From Camelus bactrianus (Eukaryota > Chordata > Mammalia > Artiodactyla > Camelidae), in NCBI RefSeq assembly GCF_048773025.1, contig NC_133573.1, positions 5,967,001-6,031,000 on the forward strand: a DNA stretch of 64,000 bases, read 5' to 3'. Positions within the stretch are counted from its first letter, which is position 1. Each line of letters starts with the position of its first letter. The notes beneath the pieces were generated by a model. The model had not been told where the DNA came from. It worked only from the letters and a program-made list of their open reading frames with translations, and ran no database searches. The translations under genes and the position numbers were made by a program. Shown piece by piece: positions 1 to 14,680 of the stretch.

Positions 1-3000
1 AAGTGGAGAGACGTTCGTTCATCTAGCACCAAGGGAACGGGTTGCAGGAGACACTTTTTCTCTGCTTTCTCAGTCTGTTTAATAGTGCTGGTATGAAGTT
101 CCTGCAGTTTTCACTGTCAAACCGAGTTGGAGCTACTACCTCCCCATATATATGTATGGAATGGAGTTTGCAACTGAAATGAAACTTTGTGTTCCCAACA
201 AGCTAGGTGAAGGACGGCTTTCACACACACTTATCTCTCGGAACTGAGCAAGTGGAGAGACGTTCGTTCATCTAGCACCAAGGGAACGGGTAGCAGGAGA
301 CACTTTTTCTCTGCTTTCTCAGTCTGTTTCCTAGTGCCGGTTTGAAGTTCCTGCAGTTTTCACTGTCAAACCGAGTTGGAGCTAGTACCTCCCCATATAT
401 ATGTATGGAATGGAGTTTGCAACTGAAAAGAAACTTTGTGTTCCCAACAAGCTAGGTGAAGGGCGGCTTTCACACACACTTATCTCTCAGAACTGAGCAA
501 GTGGAGAGACGTTCGTTCATCTAGCACCAAGGGAACGGGTTGCAGGAGACACTTTTCCTCTGCTTTCTCAGTCTGTTTCCTAGTGCCGGTTTGAAGTTCC
601 TGCAGTTTTCACTGTCAAACCGATTTGGAGCTAGTACCTCCCCATATATATGTATGGAATGGAGTTTGCAACTGAAAAGAAACTTTGTTTTTCCAACAAG
701 CTAGGTGAAGGACGGCTTTCACACACACTTATCTCTCAGAACTGAGCAAGTGGAGAGACGTTCGTTCATCTAGCACCCAGAGAACGGGTTGCAGGAGACA
801 CTTTTTCTGCTTTCTCAGTCTGTTTCCTAGTGCCGGTTTGAAGTTCCTGCAGTTTTCACTGTCAAACCGAGTTGGAGCTAGAACCTCCCCTTATATATGT
901 ATGGAATGGAGTTTGCAACTGAAAAGAAACTTTGTGTTCCCAACAAGCTAGGTGAAGGACGGCTTTCACACACACTTATCTCTCAGAACTGAGCAAGTGG
1001 AGAGACGTTCTTTCATCTAGCACCAAGGGAATGGGATGTAGGAGACACTTTTTCTCTGCTTTCTCAGTGTGTTTTCTAGTGCCGGTTTGAAGTTCCTGCA
1101 GTTTTCACTGTAAAACCGAGTTGGAGCTTGTACCTCCCCATATATATGTATGGAATGGAGTTTGCAACTGAAAAGAAACTTTGTATTCCCAACAAGCTAG
1201 GTGAAGGACGGCTTTCACACCCACTTATCTCTCAGAACTGAGCAAGTGGAGAGACGTTCGTTCATCTAGCACCAAGGGAACGGTTTGCAGGAGACACTTT
1301 TTCTCTGCTTTCTCAGTCTGTTTCCTAGTGCCGGTTTGAAGTTCCTGCAGTTTTCACTGTCAAACCGAGTTGGAGCTAGTACCTCCCCATATATATGTAT
1401 GGAATGGAGTTTGCAACTGAAAAGAAACTTTGTGTTCCCAACAAGCTAGGTGAAGGCCGGCTTTCACACACACTTATCTCTCAGAACTGAGCAAGTGGAG
1501 AGACGTTCTTTCATCTAGCACCAAGGGAACGGTTTGCAGGAGACACTTTTTCTCTGCTTTCTCAGTCTGTTTCCTAGTGCCGGTTTGAAGTTCCTGCAGT
1601 TTTCACTGTCAAACCGAGTTGGAGCTAGTACCTCCCCATATATATGTATGGAATGGAGTTTGCAACTTAAAAGAAACTTTGTGTTCCCAACAAGCTAGGT
1701 GAAGGACGGCTTTCACACACACTTATCTCTCAGAACTGAGCAAGTGGAGAGACGTTCGTTCATCTAGCACCAAGGGAACGGGTTGCAGGATACACTTTTC
1801 CTCTGCTTTCTCAGTCTGTTTCCTAGTGCCGGTTTGAAGTTCCTGCAGTTTTCACTGTCAAACCGATTTGGAGCTAGTACCTCCCCATATATATGTATGG
1901 AATGGAGTTTGCAACTGAAAAGAAACTTTGTTTTTCCAACAAGCTAGGTGAAGGACGGCTTTCACACACACTTATCTCTCAGAACTGAGCAAGTGGAGAG
2001 ACGTTCGTTCATCTAGCACCAAGGGAACGGTTTGCAGGAGACATTTTTTCTCTGCTTTCTCAGTCTGTTTCCTAGTGCCGGTTTGAAGTTCCTGCAGTTT
2101 TCACTGTCAAACCGAGTTGGAGCTAGAACCTCCCCATATATATGTATGGAATGGAGTTTGCAACTGAAAAGAAACTTTGTGTTCCCAACAAGCTAGGTGA
2201 AGGACGGCTTTCACACACACTTATCGCTCAGAACTGAGCAAGTGGAGAGACGTTCTTTCATCTAGCACCAAGGGAACGGGTTGCAGGAGACACTTTTTCT
2301 CTGCTTTCTCAGTGTGTTTTCTAGTGCCGGTTTGAAGTTCCTGCAGTTTTCACTGTCAAACCGAGTTGGAGCTACTACCTCCCCATATATATGTAAGGAA
2401 TGGAGTTTGCAACTGAAAAGAAACTTTGTATTCCCAACAAGATAGGTGAAGGACGGCTTTCACACCCACTTATCTCTCAGAACTGAGCAAGTGGAGAGAC
2501 GTTCGTTCATCTAGCACCAAGGGAACGGTTTGCAGGAGACACTTTTTCTCTGCTTTCTCAGTCTGTTTCCTAGTGCCGGTTTGAAGTTCCTGCAGTTTTC
2601 ACTGTCAAACCGAGTTGGAGCTAGTACCTCCCCATATATATGTAAGGAATGGAGTTTGCAACTGAAAAGAAACTTTGTGTTCCCATCAAGAAAGGTGAAG
2701 GACGGCTTTCACACACACTTATCTCTCAGAACTGAGCAAGTGGAGAGACGTTCTTTCATCTAGCACCAAGGGAACGGTTTGCAGGAGACACTTTTTCTCT
2801 GCTTTCTCAGTCTGTTTCCTAGTGCCGGTTTGAAGTTCCTGCAGTTTTCACTGTCAAACCGAGTTGGAGCTAGTACCTCCCCATATATATGTATGGAATG
2901 GAGTTTGCAACTTAAAAGAAACTTTGTGTTCCCAACAAGCTAGGTGAAGGACGGCTTTCACACACACTTATCTCTCAGAACTGAGCAAGTGGAGAGACGT

Positions 3001-6000
3001 TCGTTCATCTAGCACCAAGGGAATGGGATGCAGGAGACACTTTTCCTCTGCTTTCTCAGTCTGTTTCCTAGTGCCGGTTTGAAGTTCCTGCAGTTTTCAC
3101 TGTCAAACCGATTTGGAGGTAGTACCTCCCCATATATATGTATGGAATGGAGTTTGCAACTGAAAAGAAACTTTGTTTTTCCAACAAGCTAGGTGAAGGA
3201 CGGCTTTCACACACACTTATCTCTCAGAACTGAGCAAGTGCAGAGACGTTCGTTCATCTAGCACCCAGGGAACGGGTTGCAGGAGACACTTTTTCTCTGC
3301 TTTCTCAGTCTGTTTCCTAGTGCCGGTTTGAAGTTCCTGCAGTTTTCACTGTCAAACCGTGTTGGAGCTAGTACCTCCCCATATATATGTATGGAATGGA
3401 GTTTGCAACTGAAAAGAAACTTTGTGTTCCCAACAAGCTAGGTGAAGGACGGCTTTCACACACACTTATCTCTCAGAACTGAGCAAGTGGAGAGACGTTC
3501 GTTCATGTAGCACCAAGGGAACGGGTTGCAGGAGACACTTTTTCTCTGCTTTCTCAGTGTGTTTTCTAGTGCCGGTTTGAAGTTCCTGCAGTTTTCACTG
3601 TAAAACCGAGTTGGAGCTTGTACCTCCCCATATATATGTATGGAATGGAGTTTGCAACTGAAAAGAAACTTTGTATTCCCAACAAGCTAGGTGAAGGACG
3701 GCTTTCACACACACTTATCGCTCAGAACTGAGCAAGTGGAGAGACGTTCGTTCATCTAGCACCAAGGGAACGGTTTGCAGGAGACACTTTTTCTCTGCTT
3801 TCTCAGTCTGTTTCCTAGTGCCGGTTTGAAGTTCCTGCAGTTTTCACTGTCAAACCGAGTTGGAGCTAGTACCTCCCCATATATATGTATGGAATGGAGT
3901 TTGCAACTGAAAAGAAACTTCGTGTTCCCAACAAGCTAGGTGAAGGACGGCTTTCACACACACTTATCTCTCAGAACTGAGCAAGTGGAGAGACGTTCTT
4001 TCATGTAGTACCAAGGGAACGTGTTGCAGGAGACACTTTTTCTCTGCTTTCTCAGTCTGTTTCCTAGTGCCGTTTGAAGTTCCTGCAGTTTTCACTGTAA
4101 AACCGAGTTGGAGCTTGTACCACCCCATATATATGTATGGAATGGAGTTTGCAACTGAAAAGAAACTTTGTGTTCCCAACAAGCTAGGTGAAGGACGGCT
4201 TTCACACACACTTATCTCTCAGAACTCAGCAAGTGGAGAGACGTTCGTTCATCAAGCACCAAGGGAACGGGTTGCAGGAGACAGTTTTTCTCTGCTTTCT
4301 CAGTCTGTTTCCTAGTGCCGGTTTGAAGTTCCTGCAGTTTTCACTGTCAAACCGAGTTGGAGCTAGTACCTCACCATATATATGTATGGAATGGAGTTTG
4401 CATCTTAAAAGAAACTTTGTGTTCCCAACAAGCTAGGTGAAGGACGGCTTTCACACACACTTATCTCTCAGAACTGAGCAAGTGGAGAGACTTTCGTTCA
4501 TCTAGCACCAAGGGAACGGGTGGCAGGAGACACTTTTTCTCTGCTTACTCAGTCTGTTTCCTAGTGCAGGTTTGAAGTTCCTGCAGTTTTCACTGTCAAA
4601 CCGAGTTGGAGCTAGTACCTCCCCATATATATGTATGGAATGGAGTTTGCAACTGAAAAGAAACTTTGTGTTCCCAACAAGCTAGGTGAAGGACGGCTTT
4701 CACACACACTTTTCTCTCAAAACTGAGCAAGTGGAGAGACGTTCATTCATCTAGCACCAAGGGAACGGGTTGTAGGAGACACTTTTTCTCTGCTTTCTCA
4801 GTCTGTTTCCTAGTGCCGGTTTGATGTTCCTGCAATTTTCACTGTAAAACCGAGTTGGTGCTTCTACCTCCCCATATATATGTATGGAATGGAGTTTGCA
4901 ACTGAAAAGAAACTTTGTGTTCCCAAAAAGCTAGGTGAAGGACGGCTTTCACACACACTTATCTCTCAGAACTGAGCAAGTGGAGAGACGTTCGGTCATC
5001 TAGCACCAAGGGAACGGGTTGCAGGAGACACTTTTTCTCTGCTTTCTCAGTCTGTTTCCTAGTGCCGGTTTGAAGTTCCTGCAGTTTTCACTGTCAAACC
5101 GAGTTGGAGCTAGTACCTCCCCATATATATGTATGGAATGGAGTTTGCAACTGAAAAGAAACTTTGTGTTCCCATCAAGAAAGGTGAAGGACAGCTTTCA
5201 CACACACTTATCTCTCAGAACTGAGCAAGGGGAGAGACGTTCGTTCATCTAGCACCAAGGGAACGGGTTGCAGGAGACACTTTTTCTCTGCTTTCTCAGT
5301 CTGTTTCCTAGTGCCGGTTTGAAGTTCCTGCAGTTTTCACTGTAAAACAGAGTTGGAGCTTGTACCTCCCCATATATATGTATGGAATGGAGTTTGCAAC
5401 TGAAAAGAAACTTTGTGTTCCCAACAAGCTAGGTGAAGGACAGCTTTCACACACACTTATCTCTCAGAACTGAACAAGTGGAGAGACGTTCGTTCATCTA
5501 GCACCAAGGGAACGGGTTGCAGGAGACACTATTACTCTGCTTTCTCAGTCTGTTTCCTAGTGCCGGTTTGAAGTTCCTTCAGTTTTCACTGTAAAACAGA
5601 GTTGGAGCTTGTACCTCCCCATATATATGTATGGAATGGAGTTTGCAACTGAAAAGAAACTTTGTGTTCCCAACAAGCTAGGTGAAGGACGGCTTTCACA
5701 CACACTTATGTATCAGAACTGAGCAAGTGGAGAGACGTTCGTTCATCTAGCACCAAGGGAACGGGTTGCAGGAGACACTTTTTCTCTGCTTTCTCAGTCA
5801 GTTTCCTAATGCCGGTTTGAAGTTCCTGCAGTTTTCACTGTAAAATCGTGTTGGAGCTAGTACCTCCCCATATATATGTATGGAATGGAGTTTGCAAATG
5901 AAAAGAAACTTTGTGTTCCCAACAAGATAGGTGAAGGACGGCTTTCACACACACTTATCTCTCAGAACTGAGCAAGTGGAGAGACGTTCGTTCATCTAGC

Positions 6001-9000
6001 ACAAATGTAACGGGTTGCAGGAGACACTTTTTCTCTGCTTTCTCAGTCTGTTTCCTAGTGCCGGTTTGAAGTTCCTACAGTTATCACTGTCAAAACGAGT
6101 TGGAGCTTCTACCTCCCCATATATATGTATGGAATGGAGTTTGCAACTGAAAAGAAACTTTGTGTTCCCAACAAGCTATGTGAAGGACGGCTTTCACACA
6201 CACTTATCTCTCAGAACTGAGCAAGTGGAGAGACGTTCGTTCATTTAGCACCAAGGGAACGGGTTGCAGGAGACACTATTACTCTGCTTTCTCAGCCTGT
6301 TTCCTAGTGCCGGTTTGAAGTTCCTGCAGTTTTCACTGTCAAACCGAGTTGGAGCAGGTTCCTCACCATATATATGTATGGAATGGAGTTTGCAACTGAA
6401 AAGAAACTTTGTGTTCCCAACAAGCTAGGTGAATGACGGCTTTCACACACACTTATCTCTTAGAACTGAGCAAGTGGAGAGACGTTCGTTCATCTAGCAC
6501 CAAGGGAATGGGTTGCAGGAGACACTTTTTGTCTGCTTTCTCAGTTTGTTTCCTAGTGCCGGATTGAAGTTCCTGCAGTTTTCACTGTAAACCGAGTTGG
6601 AGCTAGTACCTCCCCATATATATGTTTGCAATGGAGTTTGCAACTGAAAAGAAACTTTGTGTTCCCAACAAGCTAGGTGAAGGACGGCTTTCACACACAC
6701 TTATCTCTTAGAACTGAGCAAGTGGAGAGACGTTCGTTCATCTAGCACCAAGGGAACGGGTTGCAGGAGACACTATTACTCTGCTTTCTCAGTCTGTTTC
6801 CTAGTGCCGGTTTGAAGTTCCTGCAGTTTTCACTGTAAAACAGAGTTGGAGCTTGTACCTCCCCATATATATGTATGGAATGGAGTTTGCAACTGAAAAG
6901 AAACTTTGTGTTCCCAACAAGCTAGGTGAAGGACGGCTTTCACACACACTTATCTATCAGAACTGAGCAAGTGGAGAGACGTTCGTTCATCTAGCACCAA
7001 GGGAACGGGTTGCAGGAGACACTTTTTCTCTGCTTTCTCAGTCTGTTTCCTAATGCCGGTTTGAAGTTCCTGCAGTTTTCACTGTAAAATCGTGTTGGAG
7101 CTAGTACCTCCCCATATATATGTATGGAATGGAGTTTGCAAATGAAAAGAAACTTTGTGTTCCCAACAAGATAGGTGAAGGACGGCTTTCACACACACTT
7201 ATCTCTCAGAACTGAGCAAGTGGAGAGACGTTCGTTCATCTAGCACAAATGTAACGGGTTGCAGGAGACACTTTTTCTCTGCTTTCTCAGTCTGTTTCCT
7301 AGTGCCGGTTTGAAGTTCCTGCAGTTTTCACTGTCAAACCGAGTTGGAGCTACTACCTCCCCATATATATGTATGGAATGGAGTTTGCAACTGAAAAGAA
7401 ACTTTGTGTTCCCAACAAGCTAGGTGAAGGACGGCTTTCACACACACTTATCTCTCAGAACTGAGCAAGTGGAGAGACGTTCGTTCATTTAGCACAAAGG
7501 GAACGGGTTGCAGGAGACACTATTACTCTGCTTTCTCAGTCTGTTTCCTAGTGCCGGTTTGAAGTTCCTGCAGTTTTCACTGTCAAACCGAGTTGGAGCT
7601 AGTTCCTCACCATATATATGTATGGAATGGAGTTTGCAACTGAAAAGAAACTTTGTGTTCCCAACAAGCTAGGTGAATGACGGCTTTCACACACACTTAT
7701 CTCTTAGAACTGAGCAAGTGAAGAGACGTTCGTTCATCTAGCACCAAGGGAATGGGTTGCAGGAGACACTTTTTGTCTGCTCTCTCAGTTTGTTTCCTAG
7801 TGCCGGATTGAAGTTCCTGCAGTTTTCACTGTAAACCGCGTTGGAGCTAGTACCTCCCCATATATATGTTTGCAATGGAGTTTGCAACTGAAAAGAAACT
7901 TTGTGTTCCCAACAAGCTAGGTGAACGACGGCTTTCACACACACTTATCTCTTAGAACTGAGCAAGTGGAGAGACGTTCGTTCATCTAGCACCAAGGGAA
8001 CGGGTTGCAGGAGACACTTTTTCTCTGCTTTCTCAGTCTGTTTCCTAATGCCGGTTTGAAGTTCCTGCAGTTTTCACTGTAAAATCGTGTTGGAGCTAGT
8101 ACCTCCCCATATATATGTATGGAATGGAGTTTGCAACTGAAAAGAAACTTTGTGTTCCCAACAAGCTAGGTGAAGGACGGCTTTCACACACACTTATCTC
8201 TCAGAACTGAGCAAGTGGAGAGACGTTCGGTCATCTAGCACCAAGGGAACGGGTTGCAGGAGACACTTTTTCTCTGCTTTCTCAGTCTGTTTCCTAGTGC
8301 CGGTTTGAAGTTCCTGCAGTTTTCACTGTCAAACCGAGTTGGAGCTAGTACCTCCCCATATATATGTATGGAATGGAGTTTGCAACTGAAAAGAAACTTT
8401 GTGTTCCCATCAAGAAAGGTGATGGACAGCTTTCACACACACTTATCTCTCAGAACTGAGCAAGAGGAGAGACGTTCGTTCATCTAGCACCAAGGGAACG
8501 GGTTGCAGGAGACACTTTTTCTCTGCTTTCTCAGTCTGTTTCCTAGTGCCGGTTTGAAGTTCCTGCAGTTTTCACTGTAAAACAGAGTTGGAGCTTGTAC
8601 CTCCCCATATATATGTTTGCAATGGAGTTTGCAACTGAAAAGAAACTTTGTGTTCCCAACAAGCTAGGTGAAGGACAGCTTTCACACACACTTATCTCTC
8701 AGAACTGAGCAAGTGGAGAGACGTTCGTTCATCTAGCACCAAGGGAACGGGTTGCAGGAGACACTATTACTCTGCTTTCTCAGTCTGTTTCCTAGTGCCG
8801 GTTTGAAGTTCCTTCAGTTTTCACTGTAAAACAGAGTTGGAGCTTGTACCTCCCCTATATATGTATGGAATGGAGTTTGCAACTGAAAAGAAACTTTGTG
8901 TTCCCAACAAGCTAGGTGAAGGACGGCTTTCACACACACTTATGTATCAGAACTGAGCAAGTGGAGAGACGTTCGTTCATCTAGCACCAAGGGAACGGGT

Positions 9001-12000
9001 TGCAGGAGACACTTTTTCTCTGCTTTCTCAGTCAGTTTCCTAATGCCGGTTTGAAGTTCCTGCAGTTTTCACTGTAAAATCGTGTTGGAGCTTGTACCTC
9101 CCCATATATATGTATGGAATGGAGTTTGCAAATGAAAAGAAACTTTGTGTTCCCAACAAGATAGGTGAAGGACGGCTTTCACACACACTTATCTCTCAGA
9201 ACTGAGCACGTGGAGAGACGTTCGTTCATCTAGCACAAATGTAACGGGTTGCAGGAGACACTTTTTCTCTGCTTTCTCAGTCTGTTTCCTAGTGCCGGTT
9301 AGAAGTTCCTACAGTTTTCACTGTCAAAACGAGTTGGAGCTACTACCTCCCCATATATATGTATGGAATGGAGTTTGCAACTGAAAAGAAACTTTGTGTT
9401 CCCAACAAGCTATGTGAAGGACGGCTTTCACACACACTTATCTCTCAGAACTGAGCAAGTGGAGAGACGTTCGTTCATTTAGCACCAAGGGAACGGGTTG
9501 CAGAAGACACTATTACTCTGCTTTCTCAGCCTGTTTCCTAGTGCCGGTTTGAAGTTCCTGCAGTTTTCACTGTCAAACCGAGTTGGAGCTAGTTCCTCAC
9601 CATATATATGTATGGAATGGAGTTTGCAACTGAAAAGAAACTTTGTGTTCCCAACAAGCTAGGTGAATGACGGCTTTCACACACACTTATCTCTTAGAAC
9701 TGAGCAAGTGGAGAGACGTTCGTTCATCTAGCACCAAGGGAATGGGTTGCAGGAGACACTTTTTGTCTGCTTTCTCAGTTTGTTTCCTAGTGCCGGATTG
9801 AAGTTCCTGCAGTTTTCACTGTAAACCGAGTTGGAGCTAATACCTCCCCATATATATGTTTGCAATGGAGTTTGCAACTGAAAAGAAACTTTGTGTTCCC
9901 AACAAGCTAGGTGAAGGACGGCTTTCACACACACTTATCTCTTAGAACTGAGCAAGTGGAGAGACGTTCGTTCATCTAGCACCAAGGGAACGGGTTGCAG
10001 GAGACACTATTACTCTGCTTTCTCAGTCTGTTTCCTAGTGCCGGTTTGAAGTTCCTGCAGTTTTCACTGTAAAACAGAGTTGGAGCTTGTACCTCCCCAT
10101 ATATATGTATGGAATGGAGTTTGCAACTGAAAAGAAGCTTTGTGTTCCCAACAAGCTAGGTGAAGGACGGCTTTCACACACACTTATCTATCAGAACTGA
10201 GCAAGTGGAGAGACGTTCGTTCATCTAGCACCAAGGGAACGGGTTGCAGGAGACACTTTTTCTCTGCTTTCTCAGTCTGTTTCCTAATGCCGGTTTGAAG
10301 TTCCTGCAGTTTTCACTGTAAAATCGTGTTGGAGCTAGTACCTCCCCATATATATGTATGGAATGAAGTTTGCAAATGAAAAGAAACTTTGTGTTCCCAA
10401 CAAGATAGGTGAAGGACGGCTTTCACACACACTTATCTCTCAGAACTGAGCAAGTGGAGAGACGTTCGTTCATCTAGCACAAATGTAACGGGTTGCAGGA
10501 GACACTTTTTCTCTGCTTTCTCAGTCTGTTTCCTAGTGCCGGTTTGAAGTTCCTGCAGTTTTCACTGTAAAACCGAGTTGGAGCTACTACCTCCCCATAT
10601 ATATGTATGGAATGGAGTTTGCAACTGAAAAGAAACTTTGTGTTCCCAACAAGCTAGGTGAAGGACGGCTTTCACACACACTTATCTCTCAGAACTGAGC
10701 AAGTGGAGAGACGTTCGTTCATTTAGCACCAAGGGAACGGGTTGCAGGAGACACTATTACTCTGCTTTCTCAGTCTGTTTCCTAGTGCCGGTTTGAAGTT
10801 CCTGCAGTTTTCACTGTCAAACCGAGTTGGAGCTAGTTCCTCACCATATATATGTATGGAATGGAGTTTGCAACTGAAAAGAAACTTTGTGTTCCCAACA
10901 AGCTAGGTGAATGACGGCTTTCACACACACTTATCTCTTAGAACTGAGCAAGTGAAGAGACGTTCGTTCATCTAGCACCAAGGGAATGGGTTGCAGGAGA
11001 CACTTTTTGTCTGCTTTCTCAGTTTGTTTCCTAGTGCCGGATTGAAGTTCCTGCAGTTTTCACTGTAAACCGCGTTGGAGCTAGTACCTCCCCATATATA
11101 TGTTTGCAATGGAGTTTGCAACTGAAAAGAAACTTTGTGTTCCCAACAAGCTAGGTGAATGACGGCTTTCACACACACTTATCTCTTAGAACTGAGCAAG
11201 TGGAGAGACGTTCGTTCATCTAGCACCAAGGGAACGGGTTGCAGGAGACACTTTTTCTCTGCTTTCTCAGTCTGTTTCCTAATGCCGGTTTGAAGTTCCT
11301 GCAGTTTTCACTGTAAAATCGTGTTGGAGCTAGTACCTCCCCATATATATGTATGGAATGGAGTTTGCAACTGAAAAGAAACTTTGTGTTCCCAACAAGC
11401 TAGGTGAAGGACGGCTTTCACACACACTTATCTCTCAGAACTGAGCAAGTGGAGAGACGTTCGTTCATCTAGCACAAATGTAACGGGTTGCAGGAAACAC
11501 TTTTTCTCTGCTTTCTCAGTCTGTTTCCTAGTGCCGGTTTGAAGTTCCTGCAGTTTTCACTGTCAAACCGAGTTGGAGCTACTACCTCCCCATATATATG
11601 TATGGAATGGAGTTTGCAACTGAAAAGAAACTTTGTGTTCCCAACAAGCTAGGTGAAGGACGGCTTTCACACACACTTATCTCTCAGAACTGAGCAAGTG
11701 GAGAGACGTTCGTTCATCTAACACCAAGGGAACGGGTTGCAGGAGACACTTTTTCTCTGCTTTCTCAGTCTGTTTCCTAGTGCCGGTTTGAAGTTCCTGC
11801 AGTTTTCACTGTCAAACCAAGTTGGAGCTAGTTCCTCACCATATATATGTATGGAATGGAGTTTGCAACTGAAAAGAAACTTTGTGTTCCCAAGAAGCTA
11901 GGTGAATGACGGCTTTCACACACACTTATCTCTTAGAACTGAGCAAGTGGAGAGACGTTCGTTCATCTAGCACCAAGGGAATGGGTTGCAGGAGACACTT

Positions 12001-14680
12001 TTTGTCTGCTTTCTCAGTTTGTTTCCTAGTGCCGGATTGAAGTTCCTCCAGTTTTCACTGTAAACCGAGTTGGAGCTAGTACCTCACCATATATATGTAT
12101 GAAATGGAGTTTGCAACTGAAAAGAAACTTTGTGTTCACAACAAGCTAGGTGAAGGACGGCTTTCACACACACTTATCTCTCAGAACTGAGCAAGTGGAG
12201 AGACTTTCGTTCATCTAGCACCAAGGGAACGGGTTGCAGGAGACACTTTTTCTCTGCTTTCTCAGTCTGTTTCCTAGTGCCGGTTTGATGTTCCTGCAGT
12301 TTTCACTGTAAAACCGAGTTGGTGCTTCTACCTTCCCATATATATGTATGGAATGGAGTTTGCAACTGAAAAGAAACTTTGTGTTCCCAACAAGCTAGGT
12401 GAAGGACGGCTTTCACACACACTTATCTCTCAGAACTGAGCAAGTGGAGAGACGTTCGTTCATCTAGCACAAATGTAACGGGTTGCAGGAGACACTTTTT
12501 CTCTGCTTTCTCAGTCTGTTTCCTAGTGCCGGTTTGAAGTTCCTGCAGTTTTCACTGTCAAACCGAGTTGGAGCTACTACCTCCCCATATATATGTATGG
12601 AATGGAGTTTGCAACTGAAAAGAAACTTTGTGTTCCCAACAAGCTAGGTGAAGGACGGCTTTCACACACACTTATCTCTCAGAACTGAGCAAGTGGAGAG
12701 ACGTTCGTTCATCTAGCACCAAGGGAACGGGTTGCAGGAGACACTTTTTCTCTGCTTTCTCAGTCTGTTTCCTAGTGCCGGTTGGAAGTTCCTGCAGTTT
12801 TCACTGTCAAACCGAGTTGGAGCTAGTTCCTCACCATATATATGTATGGAATGGAGTTTGCAACTGAAAAGAAACTTTGTGTTCCCAACAAGCTAGGTGA
12901 AGGACGGCTTTCACACACACTTATCTCTTAGAACTGAGCAAGTGGAGAGACGTTCGTTAATCTAGCACCAAGGGAATGGGTTGCAGGAGACACTTTTTGT
13001 CTGCTTTCTCAGTTTGTTTCCTAGTGCCGGATTGAAGTTCCTGCAGTTTTCACTGTAAACCGAGTTGGAGCTAGTACCTCCCCATATATATGTTTGGAAT
13101 GGAGTTTGCAACTGAAAAGAAACTTTGTGTTCCCAACAAGCTAGGTGAAGGACGGCTTTCACACACACTTATCTCTCAGAACTGAGCAAGTGGAGAGACG
13201 TTCGTTCATCTAGCACCAAGGGAACGGGTTGCAGGAGACACTTTTTCTCTGCTTTCTCAGTCTGTTTCCTAGTGCCGGTTTGAAGTTCCTGCAGTTTTCA
13301 CTGTCAAACCGTGTTGGAGCTAGTACCTCCCCATATATATGTATGGAATGGAGTTTGCAACTGAAAAGAAACTTTGTGTTCCCAACAAGCTAGGTGAAGG
13401 ACGGCTTTCACACACACTTATCTCTCAGAACTGAGCAAGTGGAGAGACGTTCGTTCATCTAGCACCAAGGGAACGGGTTGCAGGAGACACTTTTTCTCTG
13501 CTTTCTCAGTCTGCTTCCTAGTGCCGCTTTGAAGTTCCTGCAGTTTTCACTGTCAAACCGAGTTGGAGCTAGTACCTCCCCATATATATGTATGGAATGA
13601 AGTTTGCAACTGAAAAGAAATTTTGTGTTCCCAACAAGCTAGGTGAATGACGGCTTTCATACACACTTATCTCTTAGAACTGAGCAAGTGGAGAGACGTT
13701 CGTTCATCTAGCACCAAGGGAATGGGTTGCAGGAGACACTTTTTGTCTGCTTTCTCAGTTTGTTTCCTAGTGCCGGATTGAAGTTCCTGCAGTTTTCACT
13801 GTAAACCGAGTTGGAGCTAGTACCTCCCCATATATATGTGTGGAATGGAGTTTGCAACTGAAAAGAAACTTTGTGTTCCCAACAAGCTATGTGAAGAACG
13901 GCTTTTATACACAATTATCTCTCAGAACTGAGCAAGTGTAGAGATGTTCATTTATCTAGCACCAAGGGAACGGGTTGCAGGAGACACTTTTTCTCTGCTT
14001 TCTCAGTCTGTTTCCTAGTGCCGGTTTGAAGTTCCTGCAGTTTTCACTGTCAAACCGAGTTGGAGCTACTACCTCCCCATAAATATGTATGGAATGGAGT
14101 TTGCAACTGAAAAGAAACTTTGTGTTCACAACAAGCTAGGTGAAGGACGGCTTTCACACACACTTATCACTCAGAACTGAGCAAGTGGAGAGACGTTCGT
14201 TCATCTAGTACCAAGGGAACGGGTTGCAGGAGACACTTTTTCTCTTCTTTCTCAGTCTGTTTCCTAGTGCCGGTTTGAAGTTCCTGCAGTTTTCACTGTA
14301 AAACCGAGTTGGAGCTAGTACCTCCCCATATATATGTAAGGAATGGATTTTGCAACTGAAAAGAAACTTTGTGTTCCCAACAAGCTAGTTGAAGGATGGC
14401 TTTTACACACAATTATCTCTCAGAACTGAGCAAGTGGAGAGACGTTCGTTCATCTAGCACCAAGGGAACGGGTTGCAGGAGACACTTTTTCTCTGCTTTC
14501 TCAGTCTGTTTCCTAGTGCCGGTTTGAAGTTCCTGCAGTTTTCACTGTAAAACAGAGTTGGAGCTTGTACCTCCCCATATATATGTATGGAATGGAGTTT
14601 GCAACTGAAAAGAAACTTTGTGTTCCCAACAAGCTAGGTGAAGGACGGCTTTCACACACACTTATCTATCAGAACTGAGC
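1..14680. repeat. Block A, 59 monomers, left copy of a large duplication
   Basis: The block opens with a monomer marked by aatagtgctggtatg and aaatgaaac (positions 1-249). It then runs through an ordered series of distinctive monomers: gggtagcagg (250), cgatttgg with tttgtttttcc (499), cacccagaga with a 2-base deletion (748), cagtgtgttttctag with gcttg (995), and so on. The same order returns at 37,061. From about 5,200 onward the series is dominated by monomers with aaaacagag, aaaatcgtg, agcacaaatgtaac, actattactctg, tttttgtctgc or ctcttagaac. The shared order with block A'' continues to 14,680, where the left copy passes into block B. Confidence 0.9.

Noticed and set aside
6494-6700. Recurrent 68-codon minus-strand frame (starts MCVKAVLH)
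   Set aside because: It appears only where a monomer has the one-base-shorter tgtaaacc in place of tgtcaaacc, which shifts a stop out of frame. It is a by-product of a repeat variant copied by duplication, not a conserved gene.
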